A stretch of DNA of 36,738 bases, from NCBI GenBank assembly GCA_031279185.1, contig JAITIY010000008.1:1-36738 (forward strand), in the 5' to 3' direction. This document shows positions 9,656 to 20,648 of the stretch, one piece after another; position 1 is the stretch's first letter; every line of letters starts with the position of its first letter. The DNA comes from Holosporales bacterium (lineage in GTDB: Bacteria; Pseudomonadota; Alphaproteobacteria; BNTO01). The position numbers and the translations under genes were made by a program. The notes under the pieces were generated by a model. The model was not told the origin of the DNA. It saw nothing but the letters and a program-made list of their open reading frames with translations, and made no database searches.

Positions 9656-10040
9656 TTGAATTTATCGACTATAACGATAAATATTGGTTGGAATAAATGA
9701 CTTGGACCCGGGGGCGGTACCCGGCACCTCCATTTGTAATGCGGGGGTGATACAGCTTCGACAGGCATTGTAAAGAACCGATGTTCGTTCGCAATTGTTC
9801 CGGCGTTATCGGGCTGAAAAGTATAGATGCCAAATTATATAGCATCTTGGGTTGTGCAAATGGTCGTCGTCGTAACAAGCGTACGGTCGTTGCGAACAGT
9901 AACAGCAAGCGTGCTGTTTCTGCTATTGCTGCTTAATTCGCTTAGCGGTGGATTGAATAGCTTTAAACTCGCGGTTGAGGGCTACCGGGCAACAGAAAGC
10001 CCTCATATCAAACTTTTCTTGAAACTGTTCGCAAGCGAGA
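9656..10040 (+). ncRNA. ssrA: Circularly permuted (two-piece) tmRNA gene, alphaproteobacterial type
   Basis: Acceptor piece ends in CCGGG-loop-CCCGG CACCTCCA (CCA at 9730-9732). A ~10-nt intervening segment follows, then GGGGGTGATACAGCTTCGACAGGCAT from 9743. The ends can pair (GGGGGTG with CACCTCC). The tag reading frame is GCA 9856 to TAA 9934-9936, encoding ANGRRRNKRTVVANSNSKRAVSAIAA. The outer 5' and 3' ends are approximate. Confidence 0.88.
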
Positions 10041-10221
10041 CCATTAAAAGTTATTATAGTGAACGGTCTAACCATCCGATGTGCGTTCGCAATATCGAAA
10101 AATACATGCAATTGAAATCATAACGAATAATTAAAAGATTAGATAATGCGTTTATAAAAAAATCTAAATAACTTGAGTATGGAGTATAATGTCAAGAAAC
10201 CGTTATTGAGCATCATTTTTC

Positions 10222-12489
10222 ATGACAAAAAGAACGCCAATCTTTCCTCCAAGTTTAATTCGATTTTTAGAAATTCGTTTCGGTAAGTTACTGAAGTGCT
10301 TTGTTATAGCGTTAGCATTGTTTTGTATATATTCTTTATGGAATTATTCGTCAACGGACGATTCCATTAATGTAATAACGAACGCTAATGTTACTTCACA
10401 CAGACTAAAATACATAGGAGTATGCGTATCAGATATTTTGTTGCAAATGTTTGGTACAACATCATCTTGGATTTTTGCATATTCGTTATGTATGTTAGGA
10501 ATAAAAAGCGTACGTAAAAACATCATCTCTGTTAAGCGAATTATAAGTTTGCTGATTGTAATGCTTTTACTAAGCGTATCAATCCAAAGTTGCTTTATAC
10601 AACAAGTAACATCAACATGTTTAGTCAAATCAATTCCTGTTGGCGGTGCTATCGGGTTATTTATCGCGAAAAAAATCTTTGCACTATTAAATCATAATCA
10701 ACTAAACAAAGTATTCATTCCATGTATGTTTGTGTTTTTTATGCTTGGATTGTTGATGTTAAAATATACAATAAACGTTACGCTAACAGATATATACGGA
10801 TATATGCAAAAAGGCATGAACATAATTCATAAATTAATAAACAGACTAAAATCTAGTGCGAACAAAGGCGAGTTCTCATTAAATAGGCAAACAAAGAAGA
10901 TGGTTGACAAAGATGCTGGAAGTGACAATGTCGTACAACATGAATCATTGCAGCAAAATTCACAAAATGAGTTATCGCTTGAAGGACACATGACTAAAAA
11001 AACTGAAGGATACCAATTACCATCAATAAGTTGTTTAATTAATACAAAAGAAGATAGTGAAGTTGTTCGTTTAAGCAAAGAAAAAATCAAAGAACAAACA
11101 GAAAAATTGTTATCTGTTTTGTTTGAATTCGGAGTTAATGGCGAAATAATTGATGTTTTGCCAGGTCCTGTAGTTACTATGTTCGAATTTAGGCCAGCGC
11201 CTGGGATAAAAACTTCTAGAATAATTAGTTTATCTGACGACATCGCGCGCTCAATGAGCGCCTTGTCTGCTCGTATCGCAAATATTCCAGGAAAAAATGC
11301 AATAGGAATAGAACTACCTAACGAAAAACGTCAAATTGTATATTTACGTTCGTTGTTAAGTCATCATATCTACAAACAATCAAATTCAGGATTGCCTCTT
11401 ACTCTTGGCAAAGACATATCAGGTAATCCGGTAATTGCAGATTTAGCCAAAATGCCACACCTTTTAGTTGCTGGAACAACTGGATCAGGGAAATCCGTAT
11501 CAATAAACACAATGATCCTTTCTTTGCTATACAAGTTTTCACCAGAAAAATGTAGGTTTATAATGATTGATCCAAAAATGCTCGAACTATTTATATACAA
11601 CGATATTCCGCATTTATTGACATCGGTTGTTACGGAGCCAAAGAAAGCGATTTATGCATTAAAATGGGCAGTTAGGGAAATGGAGTCCAGATATAAAGCA
11701 ATGTCTAGATTAGGTGTGCGTAACGTAGAGGGATTTAACCAAAAAATTCTTGAAGGATTGCAAACAGGAGATCTCTTGAGGCATCGTGTTCAAACTGGAT
11801 TTGATCAAGAAACTGGCAAACCGTTGTTTGAGACTCAGCCAATAGATTACAAAATGTTACCGTATATTGTTATCGTTGTAGATGAAATGGCAGATCTTAT
11901 GCTAGTCGCAGGAAAAGACATTGAAATGGCGGTTCAGCGATTGGCTCAAATGGCACGTGCTGCAGGTATTCATTTAATCATGGCGACACAACGTCCATCT
12001 GTTGACGTAATTACAGGTACAATTAAGGCAAATTTCCCAACGCGAATTAGTTTTCAAGTAACATCTAAAATAGATAGTAGAACGATACTTGGCGAACAAG
12101 GCGCAGAGCACTTACTAGGACACGGAGACATGTTGTATATGAGTGGTGGAGGGCGGATTCAACGTGTACACGGTCCATTCGTCTCGGATAACGAAGTCGA
12201 GGCAGTAACCAATTTCCTGAAAAGCCAAGGTGAACCAGATTATATTGACGGCATAACAGATGAAGTCGGCGATGATTACAATGGCTCGTTTGCAACCGAA
12301 GTAAAACATGACGACCTTTTTAACAGTGCTGTAGAGTTAATTCGAAAAACTGAACGAGTCTCTATCAGCTTTATTCAGAGGAACTTGCAAATTGGATATA
12401 ACAAGGCAGCCAAATTAGTTGAACAAATGGAAAAGGAAGGTATTGTTTCTGCACCGGATAGAACAGGAAAAAGAGAACTTTTGGTATGA
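10222..12489 (+). CDS. ftsK: DNA translocase FtsK
   Basis: [99 protein letters not shown]-terminal gamma domain; N-terminal TM segments. Confidence 0.97.
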   Translation: MTKRTPIFPPSLIRFLEIRFGKLLKCFVIALALFCIYSLWNYSSTDDSINVITNANVTSHRLKYIGVCVSDILLQMFGTTSSWIFAYSLCMLGIKSVRKNIISVKRIISLLIVMLLLSVSIQSCFIQQVTSTCLVKSIPVGGAIGLFIAKKIFALLNHNQLNKVFIPCMFVFFMLGLLMLKYTINVTLTDIYGYMQKGMNIIHKLINRLKSSANKGEFSLNRQTKKMVDKDAGSDNVVQHESLQQNSQNELSLEGHMTKKTEGYQLPSISCLINTKEDSEVVRLSKEKIKEQTEKLLSVLFEFGVNGEIIDVLPGPVVTMFEFRPAPGIKTSRIISLSDDIARSMSALSARIANIPGKNAIGIELPNEKRQIVYLRSLLSHHIYKQSNSGLPLTLGKDISGNPVIADLAKMPHLLVAGTTGSGKSVSINTMILSLLYKFSPEKCRFIMIDPKMLELFIYNDIPHLLTSVVTEPKKAIYALKWAVREMESRYKAMSRLGVRNVEGFNQKILEGLQTGDLLRHRVQTGFDQETGKPLFETQPIDYKMLPYIVIVVDEMADLMLVAGKDIEMAVQRLAQMARAAGIHLIMATQRPSVDVITGTIKANFPTRISFQVTSKIDSRTILGEQGAEHLLGHGDMLYMSGGGRIQRVHGPFVSDNEVEAVTNFLKSQGEPDYIDGITDEVGDDYNGSFATEVKHDDLFNSAVELIRKTERVSISFIQRNLQIGYNKAAKLVEQMEKEGIVSAPDRTGKRELLV

Positions 12490-12500
12490 AGAATACTAAC

Positions 12501-13496
12501 CTAATAGTTAAAACCAATAACATTTCTTACACTATGTAATACCGATTGAGCCTTTTTTCTTGCATTTTGCGTCCCGTTTTGTAAAACGTCAATGACTTGT
12601 TTGTTAGTTAGTGTTTGTCGTTTTTCTCGAATCGGAGTCAAAACAGACTCTATATCTTCATACAAAAGCGATTTAAGCTTAACATCTCCAAGTCCTCCTT
12701 TTTGGTAATGATCTTTTAGTGCAGATACTTCATCTTTATTTTCATGAAAAATGTCTAAATAAGTGAAAACAACATTGCCTTCAACACGTCCTTTGTCATT
12801 TACTTTAAGATGGTTTGGATCAGTAAACATATTCCATATTTTTTCTTTTACTGTAGTTGAATCATCAGCTAGGGAAATAGCATTGCCAAGGGATTTGCTG
12901 GCTTTCTTTTTGCCATCTATTCCAGGTAATCTTCCAGTTGAACCAACAAGGCAACTACACTCTTTCAAGATGTTAGTGTTATAAATTCTGTTAAATTTAC
13001 GTACGATCTCGTTAGTTTGCTCAATCATTGGAAACTGGTCTTCTCCTGTAGGTACGATATCTGCACCTAAAATCGTTATGTCTGCTGCTTGGTTGATCGG
13101 GTAACACAGGAAACCTACCAAAATTGAATCTTCCATATTTTTTTGCGCAATTTCAGTTTTTATTGTCGGATTGCGTTCAAGTCTAGACACTGTAACTAAA
13201 TTCATGTAGTAAATGGTTAATTCTGCAATTTCTGGAATTTGTGATTGTATGTATATGTTTGACAACTCAGGATTAATTCCAACAGATAAATAATCGCGAG
13301 TAATTTCGTGAACATTCTTCGTTATTAAATCTGGTGTAGCAAAATGATCTGTTAACGCTTGAACGTCTGCTATCATGATATACGTTTCGTGATCTGCTTG
13401 CATTTTAACACGGTTTAGAAGGGATCCAACGTAGTGACCGAGGTGTAATTTGCCACTTGGTCGATCTCCAGTTACGAGTACCTTTTTCATGTTCAT
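12501..13496 (-). CDS. trpS: Tryptophan--tRNA ligase
   Basis: VLVTGDRPSGKLHLGHYVGSL, MIADVQALTDH, GEDQFPMIEQTNEIVRKFN, KKASKSLGNAISL (KMSKS-like). Confidence 0.95.
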   Translation of the reverse strand: MNMKKVLVTGDRPSGKLHLGHYVGSLLNRVKMQADHETYIMIADVQALTDHFATPDLITKNVHEITRDYLSVGINPELSNIYIQSQIPEIAELTIYYMNLVTVSRLERNPTIKTEIAQKNMEDSILVGFLCYPINQAADITILGADIVPTGEDQFPMIEQTNEIVRKFNRIYNTNILKECSCLVGSTGRLPGIDGKKKASKSLGNAISLADDSTTVKEKIWNMFTDPNHLKVNDKGRVEGNVVFTYLDIFHENKDEVSALKDHYQKGGLGDVKLKSLLYEDIESVLTPIREKRQTLTNKQVIDVLQNGTQNARKKAQSVLHSVRNVIGFNY

Positions 13497-13679
13497 TCAA
13501 CGTGCACAAAAAAAATATTTTTGCCTTTGTTGAATAATATCAAATTACGCTTAACAATATAATGATGCAATAGTTATCGCTATGTGTAGTTTGTAACGTA
13601 TGCCAAATCTGTGATACAAGCGCATATTGTTTACATACCTAACCAAGTAAAAAGTTTGCCTTACAAGTAGGTAGAAAGT

Positions 13680-15140
13680 CTAATATCCTTTAAAAATAGT
13701 TTCAACTAAAGTAACTAAATTTATAACTTTTTCTGCATAAATGGTCAGTATAATCAACGTTGAACACGCACACAATGTGGCAACATGCGAAGAAGTTAAT
13801 GTATGTGACATTTTGGTATTTTCAGATGAAACTAACGAACTAACTATATTTATTCCGGTTAATGTTGATATTATCTTAAACAAAACAATTGTATACAATG
13901 TTGTATAGGCGCAATCAGCGACAAAATTCTTGGCAAAAATAAAAAATGGTATAAATCCTGGAAAAGGTGGAACATTAACGAAAGTTAACGTGCCTAGTCC
14001 CAGAGTAAATGTTGCTGGTAAAGGTTCGTTTTTTATAAATTGCAAATCTTTTATTGTGATTAATTCTCTATCAAATTTGCGAATAAATAAAAGTCCTCTT
14101 AACAATATTAAAATTGACAATCCTAATACAATAAAAATAAATAAACTGCTTGCAATAATGTTTGTATACGAAGCAAAAAAACCAACGAATAACATTCCTG
14201 TTGTGCCAAGTGTGTGAAGTGCAATTATATTTTTGATAATATTTTGTTTGAATGCTCCCCAAAACCCTGCAAACATACCGAGCATTCCTAAAATAAGAAA
14301 TATAATCTTGAATGATTCGCATTTAAAAATAACAAATAAACGAATAATAATTAAGAAATATACAAAATTTGAAAGAAATACTATAAAAATAAACTGTGGT
14401 AAATCTATTTTTTCAACAGCCGCTATATACAGTTTATGAAAAGGACAAAATAGCATTTTAGCCAAAAGACCGAATGTCACTAGCGTTATAGCGAAGAAAA
14501 TCAATGGATTTTCCATTATTGTTAATTTAGTGAAGGATAGTTTTTCTACTAATAACGTAAAATTTGTAGTTTGATATATGCCGTAAAATAAAGCAGAGCC
14601 AAACAGGAAGAAAGCACTACCTGCACCATATGCAATAAAAATGTTGAAAATAGCGCGATTTTCACATTGTTTATTGATTAAGAAAATTATAGAAAAACTA
14701 ATTAATTCTATACTAATAAATAGAAGCATGAAGTCATTGGCAGAAAACGCTATCATACTTCCAAGTGTTATTGCTAATGTATAAAATAATTCATGATTAC
14801 TCAATATAAAATACTTACTATGAATTACGACCAATAAATAAAGTAAACCCCAAATACATAACATAATTTTTGTTGTATTAATAGATAAATCAGATATAAA
14901 CATACCAGCAAAAGTTGTTACATTCGCGTTTAAATTAATCCAGGATTGAAAGTTATTTGGTCCAACATTTTTACTGTAAACAAGTAAACACACCGTACAA
15001 CCAAGTAATGCACAAACGAATATATACTGTATTACACGGTTAATATTCGGACAGAAAAGCACGCACACTGAGCCAATCATCAGAATTATTTCCGGCAAAG
15101 CAGGATAGCAAATAGAAAATATTTCTAACATAACTAACAT
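13680..15140 (-). CDS. nuoN: NADH-quinone oxidoreductase subunit N
   Basis: About 14 TM antiporter-like protein; LFISIELISFSIIFLI, FGLLAKMLFCPFHKLYIAAVEKIDLP, PPFPGFIPFFIFAKNF. NuoM/MrpD-type paralogues are not fully excluded. Confidence 0.8.
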   Translation of the reverse strand: MLVMLEIFSICYPALPEIILMIGSVCVLFCPNINRVIQYIFVCALLGCTVCLLVYSKNVGPNNFQSWINLNANVTTFAGMFISDLSINTTKIMLCIWGLLYLLVVIHSKYFILSNHELFYTLAITLGSMIAFSANDFMLLFISIELISFSIIFLINKQCENRAIFNIFIAYGAGSAFFLFGSALFYGIYQTTNFTLLVEKLSFTKLTIMENPLIFFAITLVTFGLLAKMLFCPFHKLYIAAVEKIDLPQFIFIVFLSNFVYFLIIIRLFVIFKCESFKIIFLILGMLGMFAGFWGAFKQNIIKNIIALHTLGTTGMLFVGFFASYTNIIASSLFIFIVLGLSILILLRGLLFIRKFDRELITIKDLQFIKNEPLPATFTLGLGTLTFVNVPPFPGFIPFFIFAKNFVADCAYTTLYTIVLFKIISTLTGINIVSSLVSSENTKMSHTLTSSHVATLCACSTLIILTIYAEKVINLVTLVETIFKGY

Positions 15141-15450
15141 TTATGATTAATCTTTTCGCAATACATTTATATACGCTGCAATTAATTATTAATATCAAAA
15201 TCTAGCAGGATACGTTTTAAATACCAACTTCAAATGTTGAGGTCCTCTGCAAATGCTGCAAATGCATTGTGTAGAAATAAATGTAATAAATACAAGAAAA
15301 AAAATATTCGCAGCAAAATTTACAAAAATGTAATACTACACCGTGAGAACCGTTTACTTATACATATGGCCCCGGAGTGTCCGTTTTATGAAACGTCCAC
15401 CAATACTTTTTGCTTCTAGTTTTTTACGCAGAAGTAGATTCTTCACCAGA

Positions 15451-15479
15451 TAGCGGTCTTTTTTTGATAATTACCGCTA
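15451..15479. repeat. Inverted repeat TAGCGGT...ACCGCTA just beyond the 3' end of pnp (possible 3' stem-loop)
   Basis: 7-bp perfect arms at 15451-15457 and 15473-15479 with a 15-nt loop; the pnp stop is at about 15497. No clear U-tract. Confidence 0.3.
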
Positions 15480-15496
15480 CCTAGGTTTTTTCATAG

Positions 15497-17650
15497 CTAC
15501 CTCCTGTTGAACCGATCACCAGTTTTATTTGATGGTCTTTGATTCGATCGAGAAGCATTTCCTCCGGAGATAGCTTTAATACTAAGTCTAGATTTTTTCG
15601 TTTGCGGATCTACACCAAGTAATACAACTTTAACGATATCTCCAACTTGAAGCACATCCTCAACTCTGTCTATATGACCTTGCGCAATTTCACTGATATG
15701 GACTAAGCCATCACGACTCCCAAAAAAGTTAACGAATGCACCAAAATCTGTAATCTTTACGACAGGACCAGAGTATATTTGTCCAACTTCTGGTTCGCCA
15801 ACGACTTCGTTTATCATGTCAATTGTGGCAGATAAAGTTTTTTGATCTTGACCAAAAACAGAAATTAGACCGTCATCATTTACATCAATTTTCGCCTTAG
15901 TTGTCTCGCAAATTTCGCGTATAACTTTGCCTCCTGGACCTATCAAATCCCTTATTTTGTTTGGGTTTATTCTGATACTAGAAATCTGTGGGGCATACTT
16001 ACTCAACGTGTCACGGGATGAATCGATTGCTTGTTTCATTTGTTCCGAAATGTGCATTCTTCCTTCATTTGCCTGTTTTAATGCAAGTTTCATTATTTCG
16101 AACGTAATATTCGTTATCTTGATATCCATCTGCAGTGCTGTAATTCCAGCTTCTGTTCCTGCTACTTTAAAATCCATATCCCCAAGATGGTCTTCGTCTC
16201 CTTGAATATCCGTCAATACAACAAATTTTTCACCTTCCTTTATTAAACCCATCGCGATTCCAGCAACGGTGTGCTTGATTGGGATGCCGGCATCCATCAT
16301 GGACAATGACGCACCGCACACAGTAGCCATAGATGACGATCCATTGGATTCTGTTACTTCTGAAACTACACGAATAGTGTACGGAAATGCTTCTTTTTCT
16401 GGGATCAATGGATGCAACGCTCTCCACGCGAGACGTCCGTGTCCAATCTCTCGTCTTCCAGGGGAAGACATTCTCCCGATTTCACCTACTGCGTATGGCG
16501 GGAAATTGTAATGCATCAAAAAATTTTCTTTATGGTCACCCAATAAGCTATCCACAAGTTGCTCGTCATCGCCAGAACCTAGTGTTGTGACAACGATGGC
16601 TTGTGTTTCCCCTCTTGTAAATAACGCACTTCCGTGTGTTCGTTGTAAAACACCGACGTCACAGTGAATAGGACGTACCTCGTCAAATTTACGTCCATCT
16701 ATACGAATGCCTGTATCAAGAACAATCGATCGTAGTAAATCATGCTCAAGTTCTTCAAATGCCTTTTTTGTCAAAGCCTTCGATTCAAGTGGTGCATCAT
16801 CGATTAATTTTTGCTTGTATTGTTCAATACATTTACGCCGTTCCAATTTTTCTTTTATTTCAAATGCATTGCGTAGATTCTGCTCATATAAAGCTTTTAC
16901 ATTTTCTTTAATTTGTTCATATTCAAGTGTTGGTCCAGCTGGTAGCGATACTGGTCTCCCAACATTTTTTTGCAAAGATTTTATTGCATCAATAACAGGA
17001 GCAAAGCTATTGTGTCCAAACTTAACTGCATCAAGCATAATATCTTCACTAAGCTGTTGTGCTTCCGATTCTACCATGAGCACGCCTTCTTCTGTACCAG
17101 CAACAACTAAATTTAACTGGCTATGTTCTAGTTCCTCTATTGTTGGATTCAACATGAATTCACCATTCTTATATCCAACACGAGCTGCACATACTATTTT
17201 TAAAAATGGCAAGCCAGAAATAGCTAATGCCGCAGATGCACCAATTATTGACACTATGTCTGGATTATTTTCTTTATCATGCGCTAGTACTGTGCAAATA
17301 ATTTGCACTTCGTTATAAAAATCAGTGTGAAATAGTGGACGAATTGGCCGATCAATTAATCTAGAAACAAGAATTTCATTATCAGATGGTTTTCCTTCTC
17401 GCTTTACAAATCCTCCTGGGATACGTCCAGACGCGTAGGTTTTCTCTTGGTAATGCACTGTTAGTGGAAAAAAATCAGAACATTCAATTGTCTTTTTGTC
17501 TGAAACAGCTGTGCATAATACTACTGTTTCTCCGTATGTTACCAAAACTGCACCATCTGCCTGTCGTGCGATTCTACCTGTTTCTAAAACCAGTTTTCTT
17601 CCAGCAAAATCAACTTCTTCTTTTGTAATTTTAAAAAATGAATCCGTCAT
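15497..17650 (-). CDS. pnp: Polyribonucleotide nucleotidyltransferase
   Basis: [74 protein letters not shown] (KH), S1 domain [20 protein letters not shown]. Confidence 0.97.
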   Translation of the reverse strand: MTDSFFKITKEEVDFAGRKLVLETGRIARQADGAVLVTYGETVVLCTAVSDKKTIECSDFFPLTVHYQEKTYASGRIPGGFVKREGKPSDNEILVSRLIDRPIRPLFHTDFYNEVQIICTVLAHDKENNPDIVSIIGASAALAISGLPFLKIVCAARVGYKNGEFMLNPTIEELEHSQLNLVVAGTEEGVLMVESEAQQLSEDIMLDAVKFGHNSFAPVIDAIKSLQKNVGRPVSLPAGPTLEYEQIKENVKALYEQNLRNAFEIKEKLERRKCIEQYKQKLIDDAPLESKALTKKAFEELEHDLLRSIVLDTGIRIDGRKFDEVRPIHCDVGVLQRTHGSALFTRGETQAIVVTTLGSGDDEQLVDSLLGDHKENFLMHYNFPPYAVGEIGRMSSPGRREIGHGRLAWRALHPLIPEKEAFPYTIRVVSEVTESNGSSSMATVCGASLSMMDAGIPIKHTVAGIAMGLIKEGEKFVVLTDIQGDEDHLGDMDFKVAGTEAGITALQMDIKITNITFEIMKLALKQANEGRMHISEQMKQAIDSSRDTLSKYAPQISSIRINPNKIRDLIGPGGKVIREICETTKAKIDVNDDGLISVFGQDQKTLSATIDMINEVVGEPEVGQIYSGPVVKITDFGAFVNFFGSRDGLVHISEIAQGHIDRVEDVLQVGDIVKVVLLGVDPQTKKSRLSIKAISGGNASRSNQRPSNKTGDRFNRR

Positions 17651-17849
17651 TATATCCTATGTCCTTTTTTTGTTTTCCTATGTTTAGCGCAAACAATCGC
17701 TTTTCTGTGAGCAAAATCAGCGAATCACACATTTCATATTGCAATATACTTAATAAAAAAATCACGAACACATAGTAACATACAAACGTGCATATCATTT
17801 GCACAATAAATTATTGATAAGTGATACGTGTGCGTCGTATGTTTGTTTT

Positions 17850-18518
17850 ATGAGAAAACTATATTACTATCAGCTATGTGCTTTTTCTCGAACAGCACTA
17901 CTTGCGCTTGCAGAAAAAAAGCTAGATTTTTCTGTCGAAATAACAAAGTTTTGGGACAGAGATAGTCCTTTATTGGAATTAAATTCATTTGGACGGCTAC
18001 CTGTATTAATTGATCTTAATGGTTCTGTAGTTTCTGGAATTTTTGCAATTGTTGAATACTTAGAAGAAGTGTACGACAACGTTAAATTATTGGAACAAAG
18101 TGCTACACATAGAGCTGAAGCACGGCGTATTTTTCAATGGTTCAATGAGGATTTCGCTTCTGAAGTTACAGTTCCGCTTGTTTTTGAAAAGGATATTAAA
18201 CGATATTTTCAACAATCACCATCGTCGTCCACACTAATAAAACAGATAAAAGTATCAATGAACGCATATTTAAAGCAAATTGAAAAATTTGTGGAACGGC
18301 GGAATTGGCTTGCAGGAAATACATTTTCGTTTGCGGATATCGCTGCTGCGGCGCATTTGTCAGTTGTAGACTATTTGGGAGGCGTTTCGTGGCATCAATT
18401 CCAGTTGGTCAAAGAATGGTATATGCGAATAAAATCTCGTCCTAGTTTTCGCAAACTTTTGACTGACAGAGTGCCAAGTCTGCTGCCTTCGTCACATTAT
18501 AGCGATTTAGATTTTTAA
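17850..18518 (+). CDS. Glutathione S-transferase / SspA-like protein
   Basis: MRKLYYYQLCAFSRTALLALAEKKLDFSVEI, NSFGRLPVLIDLNGSVVSGIFAIVEYLEE; C-terminal NWLAGNTFSFADIAAAAHLSVVDYLG matches GST N- and C-terminal domains. Start moved to the ATG at 17850. Confidence 0.88.
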   Translation: MRKLYYYQLCAFSRTALLALAEKKLDFSVEITKFWDRDSPLLELNSFGRLPVLIDLNGSVVSGIFAIVEYLEEVYDNVKLLEQSATHRAEARRIFQWFNEDFASEVTVPLVFEKDIKRYFQQSPSSSTLIKQIKVSMNAYLKQIEKFVERRNWLAGNTFSFADIAAAAHLSVVDYLGGVSWHQFQLVKEWYMRIKSRPSFRKLLTDRVPSLLPSSHYSDLDF

Positions 18519-18571
18519 TTTGCAAAAGTGTAATGGATATAGTTCCATTTATTTCGAAATATTTATAAATT

Positions 18572-19363
18572 ATGATGAAACAACTGGCTATGTTTTATAA
18601 CTGCATCGTTGCCTTATTTCTAGCTATTGTGTTAGAAGCAATGAATAAAACAATTGAAAAATACATTAAACGGTCGTATACACCGTTTTTCTATTTGATC
18701 AAAACATTTTTCCGACAAATTTACGGTATAATGCGTCATGTGTGTATAACAAAACAAACGTTAGATCTTATAATTTTCGTGATCTCTTTGTTTCAATGTT
18801 TGTTGTTACCAATAACATCAATAAAGCAAATATTATATTTTATCTTTATTGCTCAAGTTAAACTTTTAGTTGAATTATTAAACTACTTCATAGTCGCACA
18901 TAAATTTGTGACATCGCGAATAAAACAAAAACTTATCCTTCACATTATGAACATACCAATTACTTCTGTATTGTTGTTAACAGTTGTAACTAACAAATTA
19001 TCTAATTTTTTTGTAAAGATTGTTGCGTTTATCATGTTTATTATTTTAGCGGTATGTCAAAGCAATTTAGGTCCATTTAGAATATCAGAGAGTAGACAAT
19101 CACTATTATCCGAAATATCACAAATGTTAAATTTTGCATTTTTATTTTTGTCAGCAATTTACGCGACATGCTCAATCAATACAATGAATACCAGCAGTTT
19201 TTTTATTGCTATTATATCACTTTTCGCAATTATTTTGTTGTTAACTAGTATGCAAATGTTGCCAACATATAAAACGAATCAATATAAGTTGTTTTTTTTA
19301 AAGGTATTCATACCGTTATTTGGAACATTGTTTACGTGTATTATATTGATAAATTTTCTATAA
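18572..19363 (+). CDS. Multipass membrane protein; weak HyfC/NuoH-like character
   Basis: Strongly hydrophobic with multiple predicted TM helices. The N-terminal layout (TM, basic amphipathic KTIEKYIKRSYTPFFYLIKTFFRQI, TM) resembles HyfC/EchB/NuoH-type subunits. The family call is tentative. Confidence 0.6.
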   Translation: MMKQLAMFYNCIVALFLAIVLEAMNKTIEKYIKRSYTPFFYLIKTFFRQIYGIMRHVCITKQTLDLIIFVISLFQCLLLPITSIKQILYFIFIAQVKLLVELLNYFIVAHKFVTSRIKQKLILHIMNIPITSVLLLTVVTNKLSNFFVKIVAFIMFIILAVCQSNLGPFRISESRQSLLSEISQMLNFAFLFLSAIYATCSINTMNTSSFFIAIISLFAIILLLTSMQMLPTYKTNQYKLFFLKVFIPLFGTLFTCIILINFL

Positions 19364-19375
19364 GGACGTACTAGC

Positions 19376-19615
19376 ATGCTGATTATAAACACACTGAAAT
19401 CGCTACAACTTATTAGACGATATAAGAAGAATTTTATAAAAAATCAAATATTATTTTTCAATGAACTAGAAATAGAACTTAATAAACACAAACTAAATCT
19501 TTCTGAACAAGATATGCGTGAAAAATTGAATAAACAGTATAAATCTAACACGAAACTTGATTTATCTGAGTGCACTGGATGTTCGACTTGTCCAATTGCA
19601 CGAAAATCAAAATAA
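19376..19615 (+). CDS. Small protein with C-terminal CTGCSTCP motif (possible degenerate ferredoxin-like subunit)
   Basis: 79-aa ORF 12 bp after the membrane protein stop, same strand; C-terminal LDLSECTGCSTCPIARKSK. Confidence 0.55.
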   Translation: MLIINTLKSLQLIRRYKKNFIKNQILFFNELEIELNKHKLNLSEQDMREKLNKQYKSNTKLDLSECTGCSTCPIARKSK

Positions 19616-19745
19616 TCATAAGTTTTTAGTTGTATATAAATACAAAATTGTTGTATTGGGCATAAATATAAACGTTTTATTAAATAATTTAAATATACTC
19701 TATACAATATAGAATAAAATTATTGTAATAAACCACGTGAAAATA

Positions 19746-20552
19746 ATGAGTCCGACGATGATTGTAACACTTTGTTTATTACATTCGTCATTTACTTTTT
19801 CAGGACAAAAACTTCCATACATAGACGACAGCGATGCTGAGCAATACTATCGAGCAATTGGACCGCACACATCTGTACAAAACTACATTTTAATGCAAAT
19901 ACTGTCCGGCGATAAACTTCACACATCTAGGATTACAAGTATATTGTCACCAATATATACGGCATATGAAACGCTTAGACATGACATTGACGATATACAA
20001 AATTTATATGATGAATCAAGTGTCATTATCACAATGCGACAATGGTTAGATTTAAATTTTAATGAACCTGGCACATTACGTTCAATAAATGATGCGTTGA
20101 CACAACAAATTAAAGGGATCAATGCTCTTTTTCTAAACATCACTCAACATGAGGTTTTCGACATAATCGCTTCTGTATTTACCGGAGATTCTGAGAGCAG
20201 TTTAACAAACAAACTTGCAGGTATATCGCATGTGATTGATCCAATAGACAGCGACATCGCTGTTTTATTGAATGATATATCCAGTGACGTTGAGCCGGAG
20301 ATGCTTCGTGTAAAATATGTTGGACAGTATGTAATTAGTAAATGTTATCGTTCTGTGCAACATCTGAATGAGACTGTACAAATTGTAAAAAATGAATTAA
20401 TACAATTTTTCGATGGAGAAGAGCCATCATTTTTTGCGGACAATTTGCTTTCTCGTATCAACCAAATATTAGAACAAACAAAACAAAATGGTGATTATTT
20501 AAAACAACTTTGCGGTTTTTTCAAATCCAAGAGCCTGTCGCGAACTAAGTAA
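19746..20552 (+). CDS. Secreted hypothetical protein
   Basis: ORF 19737..20552; the ATG at 19746 gives a signal peptide MSPTMIVTLCLLHSSFTFSG; the rest is helical and of unknown family. Confidence 0.65.
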   Translation: MSPTMIVTLCLLHSSFTFSGQKLPYIDDSDAEQYYRAIGPHTSVQNYILMQILSGDKLHTSRITSILSPIYTAYETLRHDIDDIQNLYDESSVIITMRQWLDLNFNEPGTLRSINDALTQQIKGINALFLNITQHEVFDIIASVFTGDSESSLTNKLAGISHVIDPIDSDIAVLLNDISSDVEPEMLRVKYVGQYVISKCYRSVQHLNETVQIVKNELIQFFDGEEPSFFADNLLSRINQILEQTKQNGDYLKQLCGFFKSKSLSRTK

Positions 20553-20648
20553 CCCTCGGCCCAATAATTTGGTAGAACGCGTAGGCGTTGTATAACTCTT
20601 GTGCAAAAATGAACAGACTGAAAAAATGACACCGCATTTCAATAAATT

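Noticed and set aside
9669-10123. Small ORFs (79 aa, 98 aa, 62 aa) around 9.7-10.1 kb
   Set aside because: They overlap the tmRNA gene, whose acceptor end, 5' end and tag frame explain the sequence.
16707-17318. 203-aa + strand Ser/Cys-rich ORF antisense to pnp
   Set aside because: Antisense to a highly conserved gene; composition typical of antisense-frame translation.
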